A DNA stretch of 26,748 bases from an uncultured Coriobacteriaceae bacterium (GCA_900552585.1 USAB01000018.1:1-26748), one strand, 5' to 3'; positions 13,722 through 23,088 are shown, numbered from the stretch's first letter. Made by a program: numbers and translations. The notes: generated from the sequence alone by a model not told the origin.

Positions 13722-14174
13722 ATGGCATCTGCCGCACGGGCATATCGTTACGGTTCCGCAGCACCCGAGCCGCGCCATGAGCAGAACGTCCGCGTTATCC
13801 GCGGCCGCCGCCATCAGGTGGAGACGCTGGACAACCGCCTCATCACGGGAGCGAAGATCGCCCTCATCCTGCTGGTGCTGTTCGCCGTCTTGGGCTGCAT
13901 CCGCGTGGGATTCATGTCCATGGCCGTTTCTGCATCCATCGAAACGGAGCAAATCCAATCGAACATCGACACGGCCCGTTCCGACGGCACGACGCTCGAG
14001 GTCGAGCAGAGCGGGCTGACGAACCCCACGGCCGTCAAGAAGGCGGCCACGAAACTGGGTATGGCAGCTCCCACCTCCACCGAGACCATCAAGCTTTCGA
14101 AAGATGTAGTGGCAACCGACGACTCCGGCAAGCTGTCGCTTTCTAAGAGCTTGGCAATCGCCGCCAAGGAATAG
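13722..14174 (+). CDS. ftsL: FtsL-like septal protein
   Basis: The 150-aa protein has a basic cytoplasmic N-terminus (1-41), one membrane helix (about 42-66, GAKIALILLVLFAVLGCIRVGF), and an extracytoplasmic segment. That segment has coiled-coil character at 67-100 and then the short KKAATKLGMAAP motif seen in FtsL/DivIC proteins (about 106-117). FtsL bridges FtsQ/DivIB and FtsW-FtsI in the divisome. Sequence similarity is low, as usual for this family, so the name rests on topology and position between rsmH and ftsI. The ATG at 13722 follows GAAAGAGG (13705-13712). A 114-nt gap after rsmH is unusual in this tight cluster. ftsI follows 3 nt after the stop. Confidence 0.75.
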   Translation: MASAARAYRYGSAAPEPRHEQNVRVIRGRRHQVETLDNRLITGAKIALILLVLFAVLGCIRVGFMSMAVSASIETEQIQSNIDTARSDGTTLEVEQSGLTNPTAVKKAATKLGMAAPTSTETIKLSKDVVATDDSGKLSLSKSLAIAAKE

Positions 14175-14177
14175 CCC

Positions 14178-15929
14178 ATGGCTGACCGCAGCGGATCACG
14201 TTCCGGCGGCTCCGGCAACGCCTCCCCGAAATACACGGTAAGCGGCGTCCTGAACAAGCTGACGGGCGGCAATATGTCGGCGCGCGTCGCGGTCGTGTTC
14301 TTCGCGTTCGCAGCCATTGCGCTCATTTTCGTCGTCCGCCTGGTCTATATGCAGGTGATCATGGCCGGCGAATGGTCGCAGCAGGCGCAGGACTCCCGTA
14401 CCGTTGACATTACTATCACGCCAAAGCGCGGCACGATTTACGATCGCAACGGAAACGTGCTTGCCACCAGCGTCGATTGCACCACCATCTACTGCAATCC
14501 CACGGAGATCACGGATGTCGACGGCGCGGCGAAGCAGCTGAAGAAGATTCTGGGTGGCAAGGCGTCCACGTACAAGGAAGTGCTGTCGCGCCAGAACACG
14601 TCGTTCTCGTACGTGAAACGGCAGGTGGACAACGACGTGGCGAAGAAGGTCAAGGCCCTGAACATCACGGGCCTGTACTATCTGGATGACTCGAAGCGCG
14701 AATACCCGAACGGGTCCGTGGGCGGCCAGATTATCGGCCTATGCGATATCGACGGCAACGGCCTGACGGGCCTGGAGCTGTACTACAACAGCGTTCTGGG
14801 CGGCAGCGCCGGCCATGTGACGTACGAGCAGGGAAACACCGGCATCGTGATCAGCGGCACGGAACAGCGTACGGATGCCGTGGACGGCCAGGATATCGTG
14901 ATATCGCTGGATCTGGACATGCAGGCGTATGTGGAGAAGCAGGTGGCTGCCGGGGCGAAGAACCTGGGCGGCGATTCCGGGCAATGCGTGCTGATGGACG
15001 GATCGACGGGCGAGATATTGGCTGCTTGCTCAACGCCGCTGCTGGACCCCACGGATACAAGCAATATCAAGTCTGGGGCAACGGAGCTGAAAGTGGTCAG
15101 CCAGGCGTTCGAGCCGGGATCCATTTTCAAGTCCGTCACGATGCTGGCATGCCTGGAAGAGGGCGTGGTGAAACCCAGCACGAAGGTGTTCTGCCCGGCG
15201 AAGTTGAAAGCAGATGAATACACCATTTCGGATGCGCATGAGCGTGGCGATACGACATACACGGCCACGGAGATCATGCAACACTCGTCGAACGTGGGCA
15301 TCTCGCTGTGCGCACAGAAGCTGGGTTTCGACAAGCTGTACCAGTACATAGGCAAATACAAACTGGACGAGGAGCTTTCGGGTGTCGACTTCCCGGGCGA
15401 AGCCAGCGGATACCTGTCGAACGTGTCCGATTGGTCCGAGATCCAGGCCGATAACGTGTCGTTCGGCCAGGGCGTTTCCGTGACCCCCATCCAGATCACG
15501 CGCTTCTATGCCATGCTTGCGAACGGCGGCACGTCCGTGAAGCCCCATTTCCTGATCTCGAAGCCGCAGAGCGATGGCAAGATCAGCTACGGCACGGAGA
15601 AGGTGGTCACGAACAGCAAGGCCATCAAGCAGCTGGACAAGATGCTGACGAAGGTCGTCACGGACGGCACCGGCACGGCGGCTCAGATCGACGGCTACGA
15701 CGTGGCCGGCAAGACGGGCACGGCCGAATATGTCGAGGACGGCAGTTCCGGGTACGTGGACGGCACGTACAACCTGAGCTTCGTGGGCTATCTTCCTAAC
15801 TCCGATTCCGATTTGGTATGTTTTGTGGGAGTCACCAAGGTTCCCGCCGATTCGGTAACGACGGGTATCTTTAAAGATATAATGTCGTTTGCAATCAACA
15901 GATACAACGTCAGTCCACAGCGGGGGTGA
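14178..15929 (+). CDS. ftsI: Septal peptidoglycan transpeptidase FtsI (class B penicillin-binding protein)
   Basis: The 583-aa bitopic protein crosslinks septal peptidoglycan and is a beta-lactam target. A short cytoplasmic Ser/Gly-rich stretch precedes one membrane helix (about 35-60). The dimerisation domain contains RGTIYDRNGNVLATS. The transpeptidase domain has the active-site Ser315-Ile-Phe-Lys318, Ser370-Ser-Asn372, and Lys512-Thr-Gly-Thr motifs. No PASTA domains are present. The ATG at 14178 uses AAGGA at 14166-14170, inside the end of the ftsL-like gene. The downstream murE begins at or just after its stop codon. FtsW, encoded 5.5 kb downstream, is the expected glycosyltransferase partner. 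Confidence 0.93.
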   Translation: MADRSGSRSGGSGNASPKYTVSGVLNKLTGGNMSARVAVVFFAFAAIALIFVVRLVYMQVIMAGEWSQQAQDSRTVDITITPKRGTIYDRNGNVLATSVDCTTIYCNPTEITDVDGAAKQLKKILGGKASTYKEVLSRQNTSFSYVKRQVDNDVAKKVKALNITGLYYLDDSKREYPNGSVGGQIIGLCDIDGNGLTGLELYYNSVLGGSAGHVTYEQGNTGIVISGTEQRTDAVDGQDIVISLDLDMQAYVEKQVAAGAKNLGGDSGQCVLMDGSTGEILAACSTPLLDPTDTSNIKSGATELKVVSQAFEPGSIFKSVTMLACLEEGVVKPSTKVFCPAKLKADEYTISDAHERGDTTYTATEIMQHSSNVGISLCAQKLGFDKLYQYIGKYKLDEELSGVDFPGEASGYLSNVSDWSEIQADNVSFGQGVSVTPIQITRFYAMLANGGTSVKPHFLISKPQSDGKISYGTEKVVTNSKAIKQLDKMLTKVVTDGTGTAAQIDGYDVAGKTGTAEYVEDGSSGYVDGTYNLSFVGYLPNSDSDLVCFVGVTKVPADSVTTGIFKDIMSFAINRYNVSPQRG

Positions 15930-15931
15930 CC

Positions 15932-17419
15932 ATGGCTGAGGGAAAAACCTGTGCGGAGCTCTTCTCGGGAATACCCTGCACCATCATCGGTAACAAGGAC
16001 GAACGGGTAACCGGCATCGCCTTCAACAGCAAGGACGTAAAGCCCGGGGATGCATTCTTCTGCATCGTGGGATTGAAGGCGGACGGGCATATGTATGCCC
16101 AGGATGCCATCAATCGCGGCGCGAAAGTGCTTGTTGCGCAACGTAAGATCTATCTGGCGGACGCCACGGATGTGACGGTCGTCATTGTCTCGGATTCCCG
16201 CAAGGCGCTTGCGCGCATTGCGGACCGCTTCTGCGACCATCCGTCTGGCGCGTTCCGCCTGGTGGGTATCACCGGCACGAACGGCAAGACCACCACTACG
16301 TACCTGGTGGAGCATATCGGCCGCCTGGCCGGCATGAAGACGGGCGTTATCGGCACCGTGGGCATTCGCGTGGGGGACGAGAAGCTTCCCAGCGAGCATA
16401 CGACGCCGGAATCATGGGACCTGCAGCGGCTGTTCAGCCGAATGCGCGAGCGGAATGTGGACATGGTGGCCATGGAGGTTTCGTCTCACGCATTGGATCT
16501 CGACCGGGTGTGGGCCACGCAGTTCGCCGTTACCGCCTTCTCGAACCTGACGCAGGATCACCTGGACTATCACAAGACGTTCGAGGCCTATTTCGAGGCC
16601 AAGGCACGCCTGTTTTCGCGCGATTATCCCGCGAAGCGCGTCATCTGCATCGATGACGAATGGGGCAAGAAGCTCCTGGCCCGCTGCTCGCAGCGCGAAG
16701 AGAGCATCATCACCACCGGCTTCACGAAAGAAGCCCAAATCCATCCGCTCTCAGTAGAGTATTTCCAGACCCACACGAAGGTCCGCCTGGAAGTTCGCGG
16801 TTCTCAGTACGACCTTGACTATCCGCTGGTCGGCCGCTTCAACGTGTCGAACATCATGCTGGCGCTGGGCATCGGCATCCAACTTGGCATTGATACGCGC
16901 GTCGTGGTGAACGCTCTGGACGACGCCCCGCAGATTCCGGGCCGCCTGCAGCGCGTGCATACAGCGCATGACGGCGGAGTGTCCGTCTACGTGGACTACG
17001 CCCATACGCCGGATGCGCTGGAGAAGGCGCTGTCGGCCGTGAAGCAGCTTTCCGACAAGCGCACCATCGTGGTGTTCGGCTGCGGCGGTGACCGCGACGC
17101 GGGCAAGCGCCCGCTGATGGGCAAGGTGGCACTGGGCGCCGACTTCGCTGTGGTCACCAGCGATAACCCGCGCACGGAGGATCCGAACGCGATCATCGAC
17201 GATATCCTGACCGGCATGCCGGAGGAAGCGCACGACCGCTACCTGGTGGAGCCCGACCGCCACAAGGCCATTGCCGCCGCCATCGCGCATGCGCAGCCGG
17301 GGGACAGCATCCTGGTTGCCGGCAAGGGCCACGAGGACTATCAGATTCTGGGAACGAAGAAGATCCACTTCGACGACGTGGAAGTGGCTGCCCAGGAGCT
17401 GGAGCGGGCGTTCGGCTAG
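15932..17419 (+). CDS. murE: UDP-N-acetylmuramoyl-tripeptide synthetase MurE, meso-diaminopimelate type
   Basis: The 495-aa cytoplasmic Mur ligase adds the third amino acid to UDP-MurNAc-L-Ala-D-Glu. It has the N-terminal UMP-binding domain, the ATP-binding GITGTNGKTTTT (about residues 112-123, Lys119), EVSSHALDLDRV, YAHTPD and, at 411-414, Asp-Asn-Pro-Arg followed by TEDP. DNPR is the known specificity signature for meso-diaminopimelate, so the wall is predicted to contain that residue rather than lysine. The ATG at 15932 is preferred because GGGGGTG lies just upstream. An in-frame GTG at 15926 would overlap the ftsI stop by 4 nt and is the alternative. Confidence 0.95.
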   Translation: MAEGKTCAELFSGIPCTIIGNKDERVTGIAFNSKDVKPGDAFFCIVGLKADGHMYAQDAINRGAKVLVAQRKIYLADATDVTVVIVSDSRKALARIADRFCDHPSGAFRLVGITGTNGKTTTTYLVEHIGRLAGMKTGVIGTVGIRVGDEKLPSEHTTPESWDLQRLFSRMRERNVDMVAMEVSSHALDLDRVWATQFAVTAFSNLTQDHLDYHKTFEAYFEAKARLFSRDYPAKRVICIDDEWGKKLLARCSQREESIITTGFTKEAQIHPLSVEYFQTHTKVRLEVRGSQYDLDYPLVGRFNVSNIMLALGIGIQLGIDTRVVVNALDDAPQIPGRLQRVHTAHDGGVSVYVDYAHTPDALEKALSAVKQLSDKRTIVVFGCGGDRDAGKRPLMGKVALGADFAVVTSDNPRTEDPNAIIDDILTGMPEEAHDRYLVEPDRHKAIAAAIAHAQPGDSILVAGKGHEDYQILGTKKIHFDDVEVAAQELERAFG

Positions 17420-17480
17420 GCCTGCCTGCGCCCGTCGGGGCGCATGCAATGGATGGCAGCATTTCAACTCAGGATATTTC

Positions 17481-18908
17481 ATGCATTTGAACATCGAACA
17501 GATTCAACAGGCTGTTGATGGCCGTGTAGTCATGGCCTACAGCGGCTTGGATGCCCCTGTCGAGGGCATTACGTGGGATTCGCGCCAGGTCGCCCCGGGC
17601 AACCTGTACGTGGCTCTTCCCGGCGAACGGGTGGACGGCCACGACTTTGTGTCCGCCGCATTCGAGGCCGGTGCCGCGGCCGCGCTCATTTCCCATCCGC
17701 TTCCGGACGAGGCCATCGGGGCCGTCCAGGAGGCGGGCGGCGCCCTCATCTTCGTGAAGGACACCTACGGCGCCGTCACGGACCTGGCGCGCAGCTGGCG
17801 CGCGCATCTGACGGGTACCGTCATTGCGCTCACGGGCTCCAGCGGCAAGACCACCACGAAGAATCTGGTGCGCGATGTGCTGGCAAGCAAGCTCTCCGTG
17901 GTGGCGACGCTGGCGAACCAGAACAACGAGCTGGGCGTTCCCCGCACGCTGCTGAACGCGTCCGCGGACACGCAGGCCGTGGTTGTGGAGATGGGTATGC
18001 GCGGTCGCCATCAGCTGGACCGCCTGTGCGAATTCGTGAAGCCGGACATGGCGCTGGTCACGAACGTGGGCACGAGCCATATCGAGCTGCTGGGCAGCCG
18101 CGAGAACATTGCGCGCGCGAAGAGCGAGCCGGTGGCCAGCTTGCCGGCGGGCGGCACGGCGTTCCTGAACGCCGCCGATGACTACACGGATTTCATCTGC
18201 GAAGAGGCGCAGACGGCCGAACGCGGCGTGCAGGTGGTTCGATACTGCGGCACCGGCTCCGCGAACGGCACGGCGCAGGTGTACGCGGAGGATACGGTCA
18301 TGGATGCGGAGGGGCATCCTTCCTTCACGCTGCATACGCCGGCGGGCATGGCGCCCGTTTCGCTGAACCTGCGCGGCCTGCATAACGTCCATAACGCCTG
18401 CGCGGCGGCGGCGGTTGCCTGGAAGCTGGGCTTCACGCCCCGGGAAACAGCCGCGGCGCTGGCGAGCGCCCAGGCGGAATCCGGCCGTCAGGATGTGCTG
18501 CACACCGCCGACGGCGTGACCGTCATAGACGACTCGTACAATGCGAACCCGGATTCCATGGCGGCCTCGCTTGCCATGTTCGCGGCGTTCGCTGTGGACG
18601 GCCGTCGCATCGCCGTGCTGGGAGATATGGGCGAGCTGGGCGATTATTCCCGCGAGGGGCATCGCCAAGTGGGGCGCAACGCCGCGGAAAGCGGCTTGGA
18701 CCGCCTGATCTGCGTGGGGCCGCTGTCCCGCGATATCGCCGATGCCGCCCGAGAGGCGGGGCTTGCCGCGGACCGCATTTCGTGCGTCGCGGATGCGCAA
18801 GAGGCGCTGGACGCCCTGCAGGGCACGCTAGCAGGGGGAGATGCCGTGCTGGTCAAGGCCTCCCACTCCACGGGCTTGGATAACGTTGTCAAAGGATTGG
18901 TTCGCTGA
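17481..18908 (+). CDS. murF: UDP-N-acetylmuramoyl-tripeptide--D-alanyl-D-alanine ligase MurF
   Basis: The 475-aa cytoplasmic Mur ligase adds D-Ala-D-Ala to complete the pentapeptide precursor. Visible are the N-terminal substrate domain (ITWDSRQVAPGNLYVALPGERVDGHDF), the P-loop TGSSGKTTT (118-126), TNVGTSHIELLGSRENIARAK, and the DDSYNANPDSM block starting at residue 350. Length is typical. The ATG at 17481 follows AGGA at 17471-17474. It lies 61 nt after murE and its TGA stop overlaps the mraY start codon by one base. Confidence 0.96.
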   Translation: MHLNIEQIQQAVDGRVVMAYSGLDAPVEGITWDSRQVAPGNLYVALPGERVDGHDFVSAAFEAGAAAALISHPLPDEAIGAVQEAGGALIFVKDTYGAVTDLARSWRAHLTGTVIALTGSSGKTTTKNLVRDVLASKLSVVATLANQNNELGVPRTLLNASADTQAVVVEMGMRGRHQLDRLCEFVKPDMALVTNVGTSHIELLGSRENIARAKSEPVASLPAGGTAFLNAADDYTDFICEEAQTAERGVQVVRYCGTGSANGTAQVYAEDTVMDAEGHPSFTLHTPAGMAPVSLNLRGLHNVHNACAAAAVAWKLGFTPRETAAALASAQAESGRQDVLHTADGVTVIDDSYNANPDSMAASLAMFAAFAVDGRRIAVLGDMGELGDYSREGHRQVGRNAAESGLDRLICVGPLSRDIADAAREAGLAADRISCVADAQEALDALQGTLAGGDAVLVKASHSTGLDNVVKGLVR

Positions 18909-19954
18909 TGTCCCATTTTGCTATGTACCCGACGTTCGTGATGTTCATGGGCATGGTGGTCGCCGTTGTGCTCACCATGATCCTGACGCCGCTGTTCATC
19001 CGCTTCCTGCAGAAGAAACATATCGGGCAGCAGGTGCGCGCAGACGGTCCGCAGAGCCACCTGGTGAAGCAGGGCACGCCCACCATGGGCGGTGTCATGA
19101 TGCTGATCGCGGCCACGGTGGCTGTGCTCATCATGTGCAAGGTCACGCCGGCGCTGATCGCGCTGATCGCGGCCACGCTGCTTACCGGCGCGCTGGGCTT
19201 CGTGGACGATGCCGCGAAGGTCATCAACAAGCGCTCGCTGGGGCTGACGCCGCATGCGAAGCTGATCGGCCAGTTCACCATCGCGACGGCATTCGTGCTG
19301 GTTGCCGTGAACGCGCTGGGCGTTCCGCCTACTATCGACATCCCGTTCATCACGACGCTCGACTTGGGCGCGCTCACCACGACGCTGACGTTCGGCGACA
19401 CGCAGATCATCATTCCCTGGCTGTACCTGATCATCATCGACATCCTGATCGCCGGCATGAGCAACGCCACGAACCTGACGGACGGCCTGGACGGCTTGGC
19501 AGCGGGCACGGTCATGGTGGTCATGCTGGTCATGGCCGCTATCGCATACCGCTACGACATGCTGGACGCGTCCGTGTTCGCCGCGGCGCTGGCCGGGTCG
19601 TGCATCGGTTTCCTGTGGTTCAACTGCTATCCCGCCGATATCTTCATGGGCGACACCGGGTCGCTGGCCTTGGGATGCGCGCTTGCGTGCCTGTCCGTGC
19701 TTACGAAGACGGAGTTCGTGGTTCTGATCATCGGCATGCTGTTCATTGCCGAGGCCGTGTCCGTCATCATCCAGGTTCTGCATTACAAAAGGACGAAGAA
19801 GCGCGTGTTCCTGATGGCGCCGCTGCACCACCACTTCGAGCGCAAGGGCTGGAGCGAGACGAAGGTGGTCATCCGTTTCTGGATCGTGTCCGCCGCCTTC
19901 GCCGCATTCGGCTTCTGCATTTACTTCGCCGAGTCGCTGCTGGTTGCAGCCTAG
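18908..19954 (+). CDS. mraY: Phospho-N-acetylmuramoyl-pentapeptide transferase MraY
   Basis: The 348-aa integral membrane enzyme transfers phospho-MurNAc-pentapeptide to undecaprenyl phosphate, giving lipid I. About ten hydrophobic spans are visible. Key segments are KQGTPTMGG (54-62), the Asp100-Asp101 pair in LGFVDDAAK, NLTDGLDGLA (189-198), FMGDTGSLALG (246-256), and MAPLHHHFE with the histidine cluster at 307-309. The ATG at 18908 shares a base with the murF stop (TGATG) and has AAAGGA upstream at 18891-18896. murD follows 9 nt after the stop. Confidence 0.97.
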   Translation: MSHFAMYPTFVMFMGMVVAVVLTMILTPLFIRFLQKKHIGQQVRADGPQSHLVKQGTPTMGGVMMLIAATVAVLIMCKVTPALIALIAATLLTGALGFVDDAAKVINKRSLGLTPHAKLIGQFTIATAFVLVAVNALGVPPTIDIPFITTLDLGALTTTLTFGDTQIIIPWLYLIIIDILIAGMSNATNLTDGLDGLAAGTVMVVMLVMAAIAYRYDMLDASVFAAALAGSCIGFLWFNCYPADIFMGDTGSLALGCALACLSVLTKTEFVVLIIGMLFIAEAVSVIIQVLHYKRTKKRVFLMAPLHHHFERKGWSETKVVIRFWIVSAAFAAFGFCIYFAESLLVAA

Positions 19955-19963
19955 GAGGAAGTC

Positions 19964-21464
19964 ATGCCCGTGAACGGAGAGAACATTCTGCCCGGATCGC
20001 ACGCGGCGGCCGCCCGGTTGGGCGACGTGCTGGTGCTGGGCCTGGGCAAGAGCGGCTGCGCGGCGGCCGATTACCTGCTGGACCGCTTGGGCGGGCGCGT
20101 GTCGTCCGTGGCGATTGCGGCCGGCCCGGATAACGACTACAGCCGGGAGCGCGGTGCCGCATTCGAGGCGCGCGGCGCTCGCGTGCTGTTCGACCATTAC
20201 CGCATCGAGGGCCGCTACGACCTGTGCATCGCCAGCCCCGGCATCTCGCAGTTCGAGGATTTCTACCGCAGCGCCCAGGCGGCGTGCGGCGAAATCATCA
20301 GCGAAGTGGAGTTCGCCTGGCGCGAAAGCGCGCTTGCGGACCGCTGGGTGGGCATCACCGGCACGAACGGCAAGACGACCACGACGTCGCTTGCAGCGCA
20401 TCTGCTTCGCACGGCGGGCGTCGAGGCGCTGCCGGTGGGCAACATCGGCGACACGTGGCGCAGAACGCCGCGGACGGCGCGCAGCCGGCAAAGCCGCGCG
20501 TGCTGGTGGCCGAGGTCTCCAGCTTCCAGTTGGCATCCACACGCCTGTTCGCGCCGCAGGTGGCCGTGCTGCTGAACATCACGCCCGACCATGTGTCATG
20601 GCACAAGACGTTCGAGGCCTACGCGGCCGCGAAGCGGAAGGTGTATGCGAACTTGGCGTCCGTGCCGGGCTCGCTTGCCGTGTTCGATGCGGCGGACGAC
20701 CAGGCTCGCGCCTTCGCCAGCTGAAGGCGCAGGGTGCGGAACGCGGGTTCGACTACCTGCCCATCGGCGCTGCGGCCGGCCTGTCCGCGAACATGCACGA
20801 GGTGTGCGGTTCGGAGAACGCGGCGTATCTGCGCGAAGACGGCATGCTGTGCGTGCAGCACGGCGAAGAGGTGACGCCGCTGGTTCCCGCGGACGACCTG
20901 CAGATCAAGGGCTTGCACAACGTGGCGAATGCGCTGGCGGCCTCTGCTGTGGCGCTTGCCTTGGGCACGCCGGTGGAGAAGGTGCGCGAAGGGCTCCGCT
21001 CGTTCGCGCCGTTGGAGCACCGCATAGAGCCATGCGGATTCATCGGTGGCGTGGAGTGCTACAACGATTCGAAGGCCACGAACGTGGACGCCACGCTGAA
21101 GGCGCTTGCGGCGTTCGGCGACAAGAAGCCCATTGCGCTGCTGGGCGGCTTCGACAAGGGCACGGACCTGACCGAGCTGGTGCAGACGGCCCAGCGCCAT
21201 TGCAAGGCCGTCGTATGCTTCGGTGCCGCCGCGCCGCGCTTCGAGGAGGCGTTCGAGGGGGCGTGCATTCCCGTCATAGCCGCGCAGGGCATGGAATCTG
21301 CGTTGGATGCCGCGCTGTCCGCAGCGGAGGACGGCGATATCGTGCTGCTGAGCCCGGCATGCGCATCGTTCGACGAATACCACGGATTCGAGGCGCGCGG
21401 CCGCGCCTTCAAGGACATGGTCGCACAGCGCGCGGCGGCAAGGGGACATGCCCATGGCGAGTAG
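19964..21464 (+). pseudogene. murD: murD (UDP-N-acetylmuramoylalanine--D-glutamate ligase), broken by two frameshifts in this sequence
   Basis: MurD adds D-glutamate to UDP-MurNAc-L-Ala. The first frame gives the N-terminal domain (LVLGLGKSGCAAADYLL) and the P-loop GITGTNGKTTTT, up to GNIGDT (residue 164, base 20455). Sense then moves to another frame (PRVLVAEVSSFQLAS, LLNITPDHVSWHKTFEAYAAAK, to about 20715), and then to a third (KAQGAERGFDYLPIG, EHRIEPCGFIGGVECYNDSKATN, ALLGGFDKGTDL, LSPACASFDEY) ending at 21464. Each switch equals one missing base, and adding two bases restores exactly 500 residues. Candidate places are TGGCG at 20456-20460 (TGGGCG expected) and GCCAG at 20716-20720 (GCCCAG expected). 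All family blocks are intact, so sequencing error is more likely than decay. The ATG at 19964 has AGGAGGAA overlapping the mraY stop. Confidence 0.88.
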
Positions 21465-23088
21465 CGCCCGGCAGGCATCCCGCGGCGAGCGCAGCACCCG
21501 CGCGAAGCGCACGGACGGCTCTGCGCGCGGCCGGTTCAGGCTGTTGACGCCGTTCAGCGGCGAAGGCGTTCCCGCCCAGATCATGGGCCCGCGCCTACTG
21601 GTCGTGGTCAGCGCGATGGCACTGACCATCCTGGGGTTGGTCATGGTGTATTCCGCCTCGTCCATCGAGGCCATCACGGAAAACGGCGATTCCACGTATT
21701 ACCTGGTCCGTCAGGTGGGCTTCGCGGCCGTCGGCCTTGCGGCCATATTCCTGTGCGTGAAATTCGTCCCGTACCATGAATGGCTGAACAGAGTAGGCAT
21801 CTTCTACTACCTCATCTGCATGGTCTTGGTAGTGCTGACGGCTGTCATGGGCCTGGTCGGTTTGGGCGCCCAGCGCTGGGTGTCCATCGCCGGCATCACA
21901 CTGCAGCCCTCGGAGTTCGCGAAGATTGCGCTCCTGCTGGCAACGACGCGGTTCATGCTGGAATGGCAGAGCGGCGAGACGGATACGAAATCGTTCGTCA
22001 TTCGCATGGCGCTGTTCGTGCTGGTGCCGCTGGCGTTCATATTCAAGATGCAGAGCGACTTGGGCACGACGGCCATCTGCCTGGTGGGAATCCTGACCAT
22101 CCTGTGGGTAGGGGAGCTCCCGCTGCGCGCATTCGGCGGTCTGCTGCTGCTTGTGGTGGTGTTCGGGGCCCTTGCCTCCACGGTGGGGTATCGCCAGGAC
22201 CGCTTCATCTTCATGGATCCCTGGTCGGACTATTACGGATCCGGCTTCCAGATCATCCACTCGTTCTATGCGTTCGCGCAGGGCGGCCTGTTCGGCACCG
22301 GGCTGGGCAATTCCGCCGAGAAGTACCTGTATCTCCCCGAAGCGGAGACGGACTTCATCTTCAGCATCATCGGCGAGGAGCTGGGCATGGTCGGCGCATT
22401 GGCCGTTGTGGCGCTGTTCCTGGCGTTCCTTATCGGCGGATTGCGCATGGCGCAGACGGCGTCCGACGAGGCGGGGCGGCTGATGTGCTCGTCCATGACC
22501 GTCATGCTGGTGTTTCAGGCATTCCTGAACATGGGTATGTGCGTGGGCTTGCTGCCCACGACGGGCAAGCCACTGCCGTTCATCTCGGCGGGCGGCTCGT
22601 CGCTCATCGCCTCGCTGCTTATCGTGGGCATCATGTTGAGCGTGTCGTATTCTACGGACGATTCCGCCTATGCGCGCAAACGCGAGAACCTGCGTCTGCT
22701 GCATGTCGAGGACGATGACGGCAGGGCCGTCCGCGGCAGCGCTCCGGCAGCTTGCTGGACGGCATTTCGCTGTCCGTGGGCGAGCGCGCGGATTCCGTTC
22801 GTTCGTCCGCTTCGGCGCGCAGCCGTTCGAATCGGGGCGGAAGCCGCTCGGGGCGTGCCGATGGGGAACGCCGCACGGGACGTTCGTCCCGTTCGTCCGA
22901 CGAGGACCGTGCCGAACGACGCTCCGCGCGTTCGCGGAGCAACAGCCGTTCTGTGCGCGATCGCGATGCCCGCGAAGGGCGCAGCCGCAGCGCCGCCGAC
23001 CGCAGCGGGCGCAGTGCACGCAGGGAGGACGGCCTCAGCGCCGGCGATCGCAATCGGTCCGGCCGCAGCGGCGACCTGCATATCGTAA
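21454..23088 (+). CDS. ftsW: Septal peptidoglycan glycosyltransferase FtsW, with a probably frameshifted tail
   Basis: This SEDS-family polytopic membrane protein polymerises lipid II at the septum together with FtsI. The core has about ten membrane helices. Family segments are VMVYSASSIEA, GAQRWVSIAGITLQPSEFAKIALLL, KMQSDLGTT, GSGFQIIHSFYAFAQGGLFGTGLGNSAEKYLYLPEAETDFIFSIIGEELG (the classic FtsW/RodA region), and PFISAGGSSLIA. The ATG at 21454 has AAGGGG 8 nt upstream and overlaps murD by 11 nt. The ATG at 21448 is too close to that site. After about base 22740 the open frame gives an implausible Ala/Arg/Pro tail. Adding one base near 22741 instead joins a Ser/Arg/Asp-rich tail ending at 23165, for 570 residues in all. 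Confidence 0.92.
   Translation: MASSARQASRGERSTRAKRTDGSARGRFRLLTPFSGEGVPAQIMGPRLLVVVSAMALTILGLVMVYSASSIEAITENGDSTYYLVRQVGFAAVGLAAIFLCVKFVPYHEWLNRVGIFYYLICMVLVVLTAVMGLVGLGAQRWVSIAGITLQPSEFAKIALLLATTRFMLEWQSGETDTKSFVIRMALFVLVPLAFIFKMQSDLGTTAICLVGILTILWVGELPLRAFGGLLLLVVVFGALASTVGYRQDRFIFMDPWSDYYGSGFQIIHSFYAFAQGGLFGTGLGNSAEKYLYLPEAETDFIFSIIGEELGMVGALAVVALFLAFLIGGLRMAQTASDEAGRLMCSSMTVMLVFQAFLNMGMCVGLLPTTGKPLPFISAGGSSLIASLLIVGIMLSVSYSTDDSAYARKRENLRLLHVEDDDGRAVRGSAPAACWTAFRCPWASARIPFVRPLRRAAVRIGAEAARGVPMGNAARDVRPVRPTRTVPNDAPRVRGATAVLCAIAMPAKGAAAAPPTAAGAVHAGRTASAPAIAIGPAAAATCIS

Noticed and set aside
20440..20730. Programmed ribosomal frameshifting in murD
   Set aside because: No slippery heptamer or stimulatory structure is evident at either site, and two shifts in one enzyme gene would be unprecedented as far as I know.
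21595..23019. 474-residue minus-strand open frame
   Set aside because: It is antisense to ftsW with Gln/His/Arg-rich nonsense composition.
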